Assembly: GCA_933228895.1 (NCBI GenBank)
Contig: OW121856.1
Location: 16,695,805-16,759,804 of the forward strand
From: Platycnemis pennipes
Lineage: Eukaryota > Arthropoda > Insecta > Odonata > Platycnemididae
Length of the DNA stretch: 64,000 nt
Direction of reading: 5' to 3'
The first letter of the stretch is position 1, and the number at the start of each line of letters is the position of its first letter. Under the pieces are notes generated by a model, which ran no database searches, had not been told where the DNA came from, and saw only the letters and a program-made list of their open reading frames with translations. The position numbers were made by a program, and so were the translations under genes. This document shows positions 22,628-33,889 of the stretch, in pieces.

Positions 22628-22730
22628 ATTGGATGAGTAAAAAAAAACTATAGCACTTTTCCACAATGTATTTTAATTTATTAGTTTAAAATACATTGTG
22701 AAAAGTGCTATAGTTTTTTACTCATCCAAT
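22628..22730. repeat. Long near-perfect foldback (two ~47-base arms)
   Basis: The left arm (22628-22675, beginning ATTGGATGAG) and right arm (22685-22730, ending CTCATCCAAT) are complementary, apart from three extra A in an A-run and one extra C. They share CTATAGCACTTTT and ACAATGTATTTTAA. The spacer is about 9 bases. The word AATCACAGAAAG occurs both just left (22575-22586) and at the right edge (22728-22739). It may be a tiny foldback transposon or a recent inverted duplication. Confidence 0.85.
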
Positions 22731-23074
22731 CACAGAAAGAGTGATAGTTCCCTTTTCTGTATTGAATGTCTGTATCCTGTGCGTGGTCAGTGGTGAAAAA
22801 TTAACATTCCCACATACCGCCACAGGTAGGTTAACCGAGTATAATTTTTGATTGTAACTTTTTTAAATTTTTTATTGTTGTTTTTTCTAACGTGGGGTGA
22901 AAAAACGTTTGCATCCACTGAAGTTTTTTTTACTAGTTTTAATCTTTTTAGGATTTGTCAATGGTTCCCAAATTACACTCTTGCCAAAATAATTAATTGA
23001 TATCATCGATATTTACCCGTGCTTGTAATGGTCGAGTACAATCAGAAATAATTATACAATACAATAGTTTGGAA
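22731..23074. other. No gene seen
   Basis: AT-rich spacer. Apart from the weak duplication mentioned for 22370-22415 nothing is recognisable. Confidence 0.4.
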
Positions 23075-24345
23075 TATGCATGCCATTTTTTCTCGCGCAG
23101 CAATGATGTACTCGATGCGAAATTTTTTTCTCACAAATTCAAATACATAAACCAACACTATGCTAACCACAAGGAGTATTTAATGCTAAATATTTGTTTC
23201 CGTAAATAGGGGAGAATCACGTGACCTGAAAAGCCTTCTGACGTCACTGCTAGGTATGGGTTCTACATTGCTCCGGAAACAGACGTTTATTTTAGCAGTA
23301 AACGAAGCTAATATATTGTTTTGAGGCTTATTGCCGTTATTCTTGATCGAAGTCATGACTGATAAAGGATTTTAATAAAGCGCAATCTGACAGTTTTCCT
23401 TTAGTCGACTCCGTTTATGGCGGAGTCTTTCTAAAGAAAATAGCGATTACTTTGTATTGGCAGAGATCCTTGGAGTGAAAACTAAAAGGGAACTATACGG
23501 GTATTTTAAAATTTATGAACAATTCGCTCGTTTAGATACATATTCATCTACATCTACATAATACTCTGCAAGCCACCATAAAGGTGTATGGCAGAGGGTG
23601 AATTCTCACCAAGCATGCACTACATACTATGCATAAAATAGGATTAGTATTTACATACTGTTCTAAACTTCACTATTTAAAAAAACAGAAAAATATCAAA
23701 GCAAACATGCAAAAACATACTGTTAATTGGGTTAGCTTCATGTGTATATACCAACGTGCAGCTACCAATGTTATCCATTGCTACACTGGTATTGGATATA
23801 TTTACCGTTATTCATATCTCTAATTGTACGAGGAAAAAAGGACATTTTGAATCTGTCAGTTCGGCAATCAATTTCTCTAATTTTGTGGTTATGGTCCAGT
23901 CTACCATAGAAAGTTGGGGTTCGCCAAATATTTTTAACATCATCACTGAAGATATGGTCTTGGAATTTGTTTAAAAGATTAAGTCTAAATTTCAACCATA
24001 CCGTCCCTTTACAAATCTTGCCGATTTTCAATCTTATATTGTTTAAATGAAAATCGAAATACATTCTTTTATTGCATTGAGCAAATGAGATGAATACTAA
24101 GGTTTTCGCCAAGTATTCATTTTACAACTTACCCCCACGCACGTAGAACAGATAAAATAACGCACATAGTGATAGCGTGCCGTGATGTCATGCAGTGACG
24201 TCGTATTTAAGTTGCCTCACACGTTCGATTTTTAAATAATAATATCTTTGTTACACAACTTTATTCTTGAGAAAAATTTTGGCTCTGAGTATTTTAACTA
24301 ATAAACTTCACATTCAAAGAGTTATATAAAATTGTACATGTTATC
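23075..24345 (-). repeat. Unclassified ~750-bp repeat, copy B, interrupted by a LINE
   Basis: Reverse-complement counterpart of 2115-2862. The two flanks (23075-23542 and 24030-24345) align collinearly with copy A, while 23543-24030 is a LINE absent from copy A. Copy A therefore acts as the unoccupied site, and the repeat is older than the LINE insertion. Confidence 0.7.
23543..24030 (-). mobile_element. L2/CR1-like LINE, truncated copy nested in the older repeat
   Basis: Sense is minus. The RT C-terminus is open (23771-24030): FRLNLLNKFQDHIFSDDV, RTPTFYGRLDHNHKIREI and RFKMSFFPRTIRDMNN. The F-F-P-R-T motif with following W/M-N is typical of the end of L2/CR1-type RTs. Then come the 3' UTR and the full terminal structure: GTGAGAATTCACC, CTCTGCCATACACC, GGTGGCTTGCAGAG and TATTATGTAGATGTAGATG. 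This is one of the best preserved 3' ends in the window. Confidence 0.88.
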
Positions 24346-24651
24346 TACTAGGTACTTCTGCCTTCATTTCAAATTAATCCCTCGCGACTCGCTCTTCATA
24401 CTCCATTCCTCATTTCACAATCGCGTTATTAATTACCAATCTAAGCAGTCTGCAACGTAGGTTAGGGATAATCCGTCCAATCCTGTGACCAGTCCGTGTT
24501 CAATTAACGCTACTTACGCGTCCACTCCGCAAAAATAGATTGTTGACTGTTTACATGGCCGCTGCAGTAATGAGATGGGATGTTGACCACTGTCCTTTCA
24601 TTATGAGCTCGAGGCGTTTAATGGGAGATTACTTCACTATTGCGAAACAAG
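24346..24651. other. No gene seen
   Basis: Short spacer between the old repeat and the next LINE. No feature recognised. Confidence 0.4.
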
Positions 24652-25212
24652 TTGAACTTGAATGTGTGCAGCAAGATTTGTAAAGGGACGGTACGATAAC
24701 TATTTAGCTTAACCAGTCTATTAAATTAATTAAAATGGGTATCAATGTCAGATCGTTATTTGAAATTTTGACTCAATATCCTAAATAAATACCAAGATAA
24801 TATTATCAGTGATGACGTTAAAAATATTTTGCAAACCCCAACTTACTATGGCAGACTGGACCATAATCACAAAATTAGAGAAATTTATTGCCGAACTGGC
24901 AGATTCAAAAATTCCTTTTTTCCTCGTACAATTAGGGACATGAATAACAGTAAATATATCCAATATGAGTGAATCAATCCATAGCATAGGTAGTTGCATG
25001 TTGGTATAAGGACTTGAAGCTAACCCAACTAACAGCAGGTTTTTGCATGCGTAGTTTGCTATTTCTATCTTTTTAAACGGTGATGATTAGAATAATATAT
25101 TAACACTAATCCTTTTAAATGCAATATGCAGGGCATGTTTTGTGAGAATTCACCCCCTGCCACACACCTTTGAGGTGGCTTGAAGGGTATTATGTAGATG
25201 TAGATGTAGAAG
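24652..25212 (+). mobile_element. L2/CR1-like LINE, 5'-truncated copy (plus)
   Basis: Begins in the GAACTTGAATGTGTGCAGC region of the RT C-terminus and runs through the ACTTACTATGGCAGACTGG and CGTACAATTAGGGACATGAA segments to the 3' UTR. It ends with GTGAGAATTCACC, CTGCCACACACC, GGTGGCTTGAAGGGTATTATG and TAGATGTAGATGTAGAAG. Oriented head to head with the copy at 23.5-24.0 kb. Stops and frameshifts are present. Confidence 0.85.
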
Positions 25213-27390
25213 TAGCATTTTGATTGATGTTTCAGTCCCCAGTGAAGTCCTTGAACTGGTGGAGTCCTTTAGAGAAAAGAAACATCTGGTACCGCTTGTA
25301 GAGGAAATATCTACGGCCAGAATCCTTTATGTTTTAAAGAGTGAGAGAAAAAAAATCACTCTGTTCAACTTGGAAATTTCTTTGACAATAAGAAATTGAT
25401 GAAGGAATCGATGTAAATTTTAATTATGGAACAAGGATTTGATCATTTCAGAAGTTATGCTTAGGCACTTGCCTCTCTCTGGATCTGACGGAACGGAGCG
25501 AAAATCTTTACATTCTTGTGTATCTACTTGCACTCCTATGGGATCTGAAAATGATTCACAGGCCCAAAAATGGTATTGATACAAAACGAAGTAAATTAAA
25601 AAAAAGTTTTGGTAAAACGCTGCTCTGATGAGCGGTCCTCGAGAAATAAGTGAGTGAGAAAGTGAAAGAAGGAGGCCACGAAAGAAACATGCGGATTAAC
25701 AATTAATTTTTCTAATGTTACACTTTGTAATGATTTACTTTGGAAGCAATTAAATGTATTATTATTATTATTAATTGTCAATAGAATAAAAGGAAAGACT
25801 CCTGTAAAAATTAAGATATTTACCGATAGACTTTCTTTGTGGAGAGCCACACAAAAGCCGATCTTAGGATTGATATTTGCTTAAGATGATGGAGAAATAA
25901 AAATTTAAAATAATTTTATATTAAGTATTAGTTTTCATTATTTCTATAATGGAATTTGACAAATGGCTCCAGTTGGATTTAATTAATGTTAGCCATAACC
26001 TTGTATTTCCTATAAATTTTCAGTATGACTGTCTTGTGATTATTTATTTTTAATTTAGTAATTTAGCCATTGTCATAAGGTAGTAATTGTCAATTTTTTC
26101 AGTTTACGATTCCAATCATCAAGTGGTGAAATATTTGTTTGAATGAAATAATAAAGTAATATTTCTTTTTTTCCCGGCCTGCAGAACAAAGAAAAAATTC
26201 CCGCTAGACCTAAAAAAACCCGAGAATAATTATTTTAAACTAAAATAGTTTAAACTACAAATTACTACGTGTGATTTGTTTGAACGAAACGATGATAGAA
26301 GTTTTTCCACTTTCAATTTCACTGGAAAGCTAGAAGCACATACAAAAATATCCGTAGCTTGCCCACTGCTTCTACAACAAGAGAATTTAGCTCTCACCAC
26401 TAAGTCATTAGATTATCATTGAGAAATTCTCTAGAGCTGTTGAAACGTTAGTAGTACTTGAACATGGAAATTATTGAGGTTGTTGTTTGGTTTTATCCTA
26501 CTTGGAACCTTATATAACAGCCCAAGAACTCCTACTTCAGGGTAACTTCTACAATAATGGTATGTTGCCTCGCCCTTAACATTTAATCCAATGACGCGTC
26601 ATATACTCTGTTCTCCCTTAATGGAGTGTAAGAGGCGGCCTTGTCCTTCCAAACCATTTCCCTTCACTGCACCCGACCACCCACATTCTCCGCTCCCCCT
26701 CTACATCTCCGTGTCCATATCACGAGAATGGACTGCAATGGACTCACAGAATGGAAAGAGGTATAAAGAAAAAAAAAATAAAAAGTTTTAGGGATGAAAA
26801 TCACGGGAACAAATCGCTGTTAAGTTTGCTCCTCTGGTATCGTCTGCGCCGGCGGCGTAAACATGAGAGTGAAAAATAGCTGTCTAGCAGCAACAGTATA
26901 TCGCCTTATCCCTCAATTCCCTCTCCAGACGAATCGATCAGACACCCTCCCGATACGAAGTAGTCGGATTCCAGGAATGGGGTTACTGAGTAATATACAG
27001 TAGAGTGACGTTGATTCATGCTGAGAGTACGTTGATAACGTGGGCATTTGCACAGCTTCAAACAGTCGCAAAATCATGAAATAGCGGGCAAGTTGCAATT
27101 CCACTTGGTGGAATTTCGACACTATATAAATAAAATAAAGCTTTGTCATATTCCATATAAATATAATTATATACCTTCTGCTCGCCTGGTTTCCACTATT
27201 TCAGTTCAATTATAACTATAAGAGATGAGCTTTTGTCATTTACAAGAACTCAGACCTTGTATGAATGTACGTATATGACCTGAAAAGTTCAAAACTGGTC
27301 AAGTAGTAATTGATTATATTTCCGTGGAATATAACAAAGCTTAATTTTAATTATGATAGTCACTACCTTTTTATAATTACTAGCTACGGC
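25213..27390. other. No gene recognised
   Basis: AT-rich. Contains an ATT microsatellite (25757-25773) and a purine run at 26761-26790. GAAACGTTAG at 26450-26459 follows CTCTAGAG, but it does not form the stem-loop module. The short frames at 25596-25850, 26591-26791 and 26913-27149 show no domain. Confidence 0.4.
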
Positions 27391-28391
27391 ATTAACAGTG
27401 TGTCCAGCGCTCTGGAAAACCGGGAAGACCGGGAAATCTCAGGGAATTTTATTTTCACTGGAAATATCAGGGAAATCTCAGGGAAATATGTAACCCACTC
27501 TGGAATTTTCGGTGGTGTCAATATGTAAAACAGCGACGGAAATAATGTGCCATTTCCGGCAATTGCATAGTGAAATTTCCCCTGTGTTGTCGCATTTAGC
27601 ATTTCTGCAATTACCGAGAGTGCAATGATTTCTCCATATACTGTGTACGATAGTGCCGTCCCGTGAATATATAATCTTTGTTCTTAGTGGCCATGTCATT
27701 TCTCGACGAAGCGCCCGAGTGCTTTCGACCCCTTTCAAAGGCTTTCAACAATAACAACAAAAGCAAAGTAGTTGTTCATGACCTCTATATTTCGAACGAA
27801 ACCCTAAATGGAACATGTAGAGAGTTGCCAGCAATTTATTGTGGGTTTTGATGAAAGCCTCAATAAGATTGCTAATAAATAGCAAATGGATCTTAGTAAG
27901 TCGAAATTTACGTAAGCCGAAAATTAAGTCCGTTCTTCAAAACTAAATCCGTTTTCCGGAGATTTCAATTGATGCGGAGAAATGTGGGGACTTTTCGGAC
28001 AATTTCCTTCAGTTATTTCCTGCGAAATTTAATAATTCTTATTTTTATCTTTAATTTATTTGCATAAGTAAACGATAATGTCGCCTGGAAGTTGCACCCA
28101 AAAATTGCGTAATATTGTTAGTCCGAATTGGCCAATTGCACGGATTTGCGAAAGCACGGTATCCTAAGGTTAATTCAATATAATGACGACTAATATTAAT
28201 TTTTTATGTTATCATGCCATTGAAGGAGCCATTTAGTATTGTATAATTTACTAGCCTCTAATAATTACTGTATCTTTTGCCTTTTAAGTTGAGTTGACTA
28301 ATGGCTCTGGTGGTTTCATTGTCACAGTTTATTCTCATAAGAGGAGGGCAGAGGATTAGGTCACTGCGACGTCCACATTAACGCTTTACAA

Positions 28392-29870
28392 TCACGCCAA
28401 AATACATACTTCATCCTGCACGCACGCAGATATTTTATTTCTCTCACTGCGAGGTCGAACGCTGCACTGTGGCGTCGTCCTCTGCGTCAGCTGTTGATGA
28501 GGTTGATGGTGATGTGGCTTCAACTTTTTCGTGTAGTAACTGTACAGAGAGGTTTGTATAGGGGCCTTCTTTTCTTCATGATAAATTTCCTCATAGCAAG
28601 ACATGGCACCTTGTGCCATTCCAAGTGCCCTGATGGCCTTAGCGAACCTGCTGATGTTACAATCCGTTTGCTCAAGTTTTTCCACCACCGAATTAATATA
28701 TACGAAGACCTCCAACAATCCTTGAGTTGTAAAGCATTTTTTTTTTACCACACACGTCCTTTTGATGTCTTCCATCATCATCTCCATCCCCTACTTCTGC
28801 CTAGCGTCACTCCATCTCTATCATTTCTTCGTTTGTAAACTCCTTGATCGAATATGACCGTGAATCGTGGTTACTTCTTCCCAGGATGATGCTATGTTTT
28901 TTATTACATGGTGCATATTTGTAGCCGTTCCAAAACTCACTACGTGTCTTTCCACCGTCCCCATCTTTGGCAGCAATAACATCAGCAAATGTCTTGTGCA
29001 AGTTATAAGCTTTGAAGGACGCAAAGACTCCCTGATCATTGGGTTGTAGAAGTGCCGTTGTATTTGGAGGCCGAAGAATGCAGTCATTTAAATCCTCCCA
29101 ATTGTGTGTTGGGTGACCGGGTGCATTATCAAGCAACAGCAAGATTTTAAATGGAATTTTTTCCTTAAGGCAGTACTACTTGAACTCTGGTATAAAATAG
29201 ATGTAGTACCAGTCCTCAAATAAGGCAGATGTAACCCGAGAGTTTGCGTTTGATTTCCATATGACCGGAATAAAGGATTTATAAATATTTTTTAATGCTC
29301 GTGGATTTTCCGAATAGTAAATTAGATGAGGTCTCAATTTGCAATCTATGATCGTGTTACATCCTAGCAAGAGAGTCGCGATCTTTTGCTGCCTTAAAGC
29401 CAGGAGCAGACTTTTCTTCTTTTTAAATATGCGTACGGCGAGTCATTATTTTCCAGAAAAGCCCGCTTCTTCAACATTAAAAACCTGTTCTGCTAAATAA
29501 CCACCCTCCTCAATTATTTTTTCTATTATTCTTGGAAAATTCTTTGCTGCCTCACCACTTAATCAATTTTTAGTGTGGTGGGGGACCGGGTTCATTATCG
29601 AACAACAGAAAGATTTTAAATGGAATTTTTTTCTTAAGACAGTACTCCTTGATCTCTGGTACAAAATAGTTGCAGTACCAGTCCTCAAATAAGGCATATG
29701 TAACTCAAGCTTTTGAGTTTGATTTCCAGATGACCGGAAGAAAGGATTTATCAATATTTTAATGCTTGCTTTTTTTGCTACTATATGCATCATTTTTCTT
29801 GCAATGCAAATTCAAACAATTTTTAAATCGATTGACCCACCCATTACTTGCTTCACCAATTTGTAGAAAC
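28392..29870 (-). pseudogene. Tigger transposase (CENP-B-like HTH + DDE), broken and rearranged
   Basis: Minus-strand order: NGWVNRFKN (CENP-B/Tc5 HTH, ~29800-29870); a displaced copy of part of the DDE domain (29572-29770); then SGEAAKNFPRIIEKIIEEGG, EQVFNVEEAG (the usual first catalytic Asp is Glu), HLIYYSENPRALK, and LLLDNAPGHP with the second Asp kept. Next come PPNTTALLQPNDQGV and FKAY, and a C-terminal tail with QTSLYSYYTKK (28392-28787). The last two parts are in different frames, with a shift near 28800. Further stops lie upstream. The protein would cut and join element ends at TA sites; this one is inactive. Confidence 0.88.
29572..29770 (-). repeat. Displaced second copy of Tigger DDE segment
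   Basis: Aligns with 29106-29300 over ~190 bases at roughly 85% identity. It sits between the HTH part and the SGEA segment that should be adjacent, so it comes from duplication or from a second Tigger copy, not from gene order. Confidence 0.8.
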
Positions 29871-31672
29871 TTGTTGAATTGTCAGAAGACTAAGCGGTTC
29901 TCATTGAAAGGCAGTTTAAGAGTTGAGGACGATGTAGACGTTCGTGGTTGGAGAATGTACGAGTCCATTCCTTCTCAATAAGTCACATTCCAATACACCG
30001 TGATACAACCGACTGCCGCTTTCATGGTACTTAATATTTAAGAGGTAAATTATTAAATTGGATCGTTAATTTCACTTTCTTTACGTAGAACTGGCGTCCT
30101 TGGATTTCGTGTTGGCATCTCAATCCAGCGGTTTGCGGATTACAGCAGCTATCAGTTACAATTCATCAAGTCCTGAAATAAACATTTACGGTACTAACCA
30201 AGTGTTTTCTGCAACATCATTTCTGTTCCAACTTTTTTTTTCTTTTATATCAACATGGCTTTTGGCTGCAATTTAAAAACTGACGACAATCGGGGCCAGT
30301 GTATTTACGTAGCTTCGTACTACGTAGTAAGCCGTATCGTAATGGAGTGAGCGCAATAATTTGATGCAGTCGTAGCGATATCGCTATGACTATATGAACT
30401 GTTACGAAGATTGGTCAGTTGCGTAGAAGATAAGCTGTTTTTTACGCGACTTTGCGACAAAAATTAATTAATATCAATGAAAATACTGTAGATGGACGAT
30501 AAAAATGGACCAATTTCTTCTGTGTACCTCTTTAAAACCTCGACAGCTATTCGATATTTTCTCCGCCTGCAAGTATAAAAACGAACATTTTACTTTTTGG
30601 TACTCGCGTTCTTAAATCTACGGCATCCCTTTATATAAATTTTTCACTTATGTCAGTACGGAGTTTTAGGTAAGTCGAGACGTACGTAACTCGGGGACTG
30701 CCTGTAGTTAGGTGTTTAGACAATGAAAATATTGCGTTCTCTGAGCCCTCGATATTCTTCAACACTTGCCAAATTATGTCAAGAGCTTTCAGGTTGAAGA
30801 GAAAAGCGATCATTAAGTGCAAGAAATGTAAGCCTATGTATCACAGTTTCAGATTAATAAAGTTCATCATCCAGGACAAAATGTTGCGTCCTAAACTGGC
30901 TTCCTTTGCCACAGCTGCAGCGGAGCTGGAACAATTTTTCTTGGAATTTCAATCCAGCCAACCTATGGTTCGGTTTCCGTTTTCGGCAATTACTAAATTG
31001 TTTAAAACTGTGATGACTAGATAGGTAAAGCCGGAGGTTCTGGCATCTGAAATCGTGAAGCATATTGGCTTGGGTAAAGCTGTAAATCTGATCCCCACAA
31101 AAGATCTTAATGTAGGATATGCAACCGAGATAGCCTAAAGAGATTATAGTCACAAAGATAAATTAGGATATTCTTCTCTTCAATAATGGATGGATTACTA
31201 ACCTAAAGAAATTGGTGGGGAAACTCACTGAAAGAAGACCCTTGGCCTTCCATGTGAAGAAGGGAATTTCATGCCTGGATCCTGAAAGTGCAAGTTATTG
31301 ATCATTTTGTAGGTATCAGTGATATTCATATTCAGCGAAGTCTGGTTGTATGTAACCTTGTTCCCGAGCGCCAGCATAATAATGTTTATCTCTAAGAAGG
31401 TGATGTAATTTCTCACGAACTAAATGAAAGTGTTATATGATGTTGGATTTTTTGTTTATTTTCCTGCAAATACGTAGGATTTGGTTTATTTTCCCCAAAA
31501 TACAAGATTAGCTATAATACTTACTTTTATTCACACAAAGAACATACCCAACGTTCTCTTATACTTAACGAGAAAAAATATATATTTCCTCTGGAAAAAT
31601 AAATCTTATGTCTGGAAAACCTGGAAATCTCAGGGAATTATCAAATGCCCCGCTGCTGGACACCCTGATTAA

Positions 31673-32240
31673 GTATTTAGATTTAATTATAAAACCAGGA
31701 ATTATATGAACTAAAAGGGCATTAAAATTTGATGATTGACAAGATCATCGCCTGCATGAATTGACTCTCTTCTAGAACGTGGTCTCTGTCTTCTCTGCCG
31801 TTAATGTCCACATCCCGGCTTTAGACATACTCTTTTGAGAGTTCTCAAACCCCGACGGGACCGTTGTGGCCAATCATTTCAAATAGAAATATTCCCAGAC
31901 CATGTTAATATGAACTATTGAGTGCAAGAAAGTATTACAAAAACATATATCTGACTATGGCTTCCTCTCTTCGATTTCGTACGGAAGTTGTTCATTTTAT
32001 TTTGGAGGATTAATATATAAGTGTTCTTTGCACCCCAAGAACATTCAAGCTAATTTCAAAGAACCTCCAAATTAAGTCCTCAAAAAAATTGAGCTTTCTT
32101 CTTACGTTTGCTTTTATTTGATGTTTGATGGAAGTAACCAAGTTTAATTACCATTTCAAACGAATTTTTGCATGCATGACCCGATAATTTCCCGGCCAAT
32201 ATGATGGGTAAAAATATCTCGGGATTTTTCATCATCTCTG
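31673..32240. other. No gene seen
   Basis: AT-rich spacer between the transposon end and the hammerhead-like module. No feature recognised. Confidence 0.4.
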
Positions 32241-32274
32241 CTGATGATGGGCGAGTCGCTCATCGAAACGTTGT
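32241..32274 (+). ncRNA. Isolated hammerhead-like / PLE-terminal module (candidate)
   Basis: CTGATGA, then a stem (GATGGGC with GCTCATC, one G-T pair, loop GAGTC) that overlaps the last bases of CTGATGA, then GAA, palindrome ACGT and T. No Penelope coding sequence is visible nearby, so this may be the solo end of such an element. Confidence 0.35.
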
Positions 32275-33730
32275 TGGAGAACGTGGATACTCTAACCCGG
32301 TGAAATTCGGTGAAGTCTTCACCCAGCTGAATAGTGAATTATCCTATCCATTAAGAATATAATAATAATCCTCTGCAAAATATATTATACGAACGTGATA
32401 ATGGTATTTATTTTAGTCACAGTACCAGAGTAAATGAGCAAGTTATTATATGATAACCTAAAGGGATTAGCAAATTAATCTCACATTTGAATACTTGCGC
32501 GTATTTTATAGTTTTAATTAAGCAGTCAGCAGCAAACACATGACATTATTATGCATTCTGTATACATGTTTGAAATTTACTACAACATTAAAATGTGACG
32601 TTTATAGTAATTATGTTTCTAAGTGGTAGGTATTGTTTCAGATGAGAAGTAAATAATTTTGTATGATGGGTCAATATAATGCGGTTCTCTTTATCCTCAT
32701 TAATTAAATTGTTAAGTTCAGTTATGTGGGTGTGTGAATGAATATTCATGTGGGGTAACACCTGTCTAAAGGCTTGTGGGAAAAGTAAGCTGCTTATCTT
32801 CACTTGGCATTATTTCTGCATTGTAAGTTTTGAGATAGAGCCGGAGATAGTGTCTTAAAGAATTTGTTTATGGACATGAAAATTCAAAACTTTCTTACTC
32901 TATAGATTATGCTACATTTCATTTTAAGCACATGAAACTATAAACAATCTCTCACTATTTTAAGTCATTTTATTTTATCTGCATTATCGCATGCATTGAC
33001 TTTGCATCTTTGAAATTTACATGTTAGAATTTGATTGAGGCAATACCTTAAGGGTTACATTATTACTTGCTAAAATGTGGCATCTGGCGTAGTATCAAAT
33101 TAAAATTAAAATGCTTCGCTTCAAGAGCCTCTATTATATAAATTATTATTATATTAATATCATACTCTTTAAAAGCTGTTAAATATACTTTTGTGTTTTT
33201 TCATATTGCATAATTGCATATCAATACGATATCCAACATAATGATGTGAATAATGAGTAATATGTAATATTGTTATGATCATTTTGTGTACATTATAACA
33301 TGTATTATAAGAATTATTTTTATATATTTTTGTTTTTTTTTTAATATTATGTAAGTTTCATTTATTTCCTTAAAAGTCTGAAAGACCTTGATAGGTCGAT
33401 GACAATAAAAGTTTTGTTATTAAAAAAAAATAAATTCACATAAAGTTCGAAAACATGATTATATCAATGAGTTCATTAATTACTGTATCATATGTTTAAT
33501 GGCTTCATAAGGCCAGGCAGAAAAAAACTAAAAAGTATTAGAGTTATGTTATTTGGATATTATTTTTGAAGGTGAACCAAGTAAACCTATCATACGGAGG
33601 AAAATTTTGTTGGGGAAAGAAGCTTTACCTATTTAGAAAAAAATTATGACTTAATACTTCTGACTATGATATTATGAAAAATTTAGGATGGAGTAATTAT
33701 AATATGTGACGTTGTATACTTGCGAAAGAT
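32275..33730. other. AT-rich; transcript-like 3' end at 33362-33431
   Basis: No coding domain. GACAATAAAAGTTTTG followed by A-rich sequence (33402-33431) looks like a polyadenylated 3' end of a retrotransposed transcript or LINE, but no upstream coding part is recognisable. The rest is featureless AT-rich sequence. Confidence 0.35.
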
Positions 33731-33744
33731 TGGACGTTGGAGGA

Positions 33745-33889
33745 GAGGGATTGAAGGAGTTCTGCATCTGAAATTACCTCCACTAGGCACTCGAGTAGGG
33801 ACCGGATTGCCGTGGAAAAATCCACCTTTGCCGGGAATCGAAATCGGGCCCTCGGACCCATACTAGTCACTACACCAACCCGATCCCCA
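33745..33889 (-). mobile_element. tRNA-derived SINE, short copy
   Basis: On the minus strand, GGGTTGGTGTAGTGACTAGT (A box) is followed by GATTTCGATTCCCGG (B box) at tRNA-like spacing. The SINE body words AAAxGTGGATTTTTCCACGG, CCGGTCCCTACTCGAGTG and CTAGTGGAGG come next, as in the copy at 38.0 kb. Internal RNA polymerase III promoter boxes would drive transcription; movement depends on a LINE. Confidence 0.75.

Larger units (their letters stand above)
27893..30704 (-). mobile_element. Tigger/pogo DNA transposon (nested)
   Basis: The right end, on the minus strand, starts CAGGCAGTCCCCGAGTTACG (30704 downwards), a typical Tigger terminal repeat, and is followed by TA (30705-30706). The left end is decayed but keeps AAGTCGAAATTTACGTAAG (27898-27916), directly after CTTA. 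At 2.8 kb its length is normal for Tigger. The interior encodes a broken CENP-B-type HTH and DDE transposase on the minus strand. Confidence 0.82.
27844..31150 (+). pseudogene. Host-transposon ORF interrupted by Tigger
   Basis: The left part (27844-27894) gives VGFDESLNK, then an in-frame stop and QMDL. The right part restarts at 30705 with VRCLDNENIAFSEPS, then LASFATAAAELEQFFLEFQ and SSQPMVRF, and VKPEVLASEIVK up to about 31150. Related long proteins in arthropods have an F-D-E-S-L-N segment directly followed by Q-M-D...V-R-x-W. The Tigger therefore inserted inside that motif, and removing 27893-30704 would restore its order. I cannot name the protein family or its function with confidence, except that it accompanies this type of transposon. 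Confidence 0.5.
27396..31667 (+). mobile_element. DNA transposon with CAGxGTGTCCAGC termini, split by a nested Tigger
   Basis: The left end CAGTGTGTCCAGC (27396) and the complement of the right end CAGGGTGTCCAGC (31667) are inverted. Each is followed by related CTGGAAAACC and AATCTCAGGGAATT words. The pentamer ATTAA flanks both ends (27391-27395 and 31668-31672). A decayed plus-strand ORF resumes on both sides of the Tigger at 27893-30704. The superfamily is not certain: the termini resemble hAT-like families, but a clean 8-bp target duplication is not visible. Confidence 0.75.

Noticed and set aside
26401..26460. Additional hammerhead-like module (TTGAGAAA ... GAAACGTT)
   Set aside because: The intervening bases do not form a stem adjoining GAAA.
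33831..33889. tRNA gene
   Set aside because: A and B boxes are present but the acceptor and anticodon stems do not form; SINE body follows.
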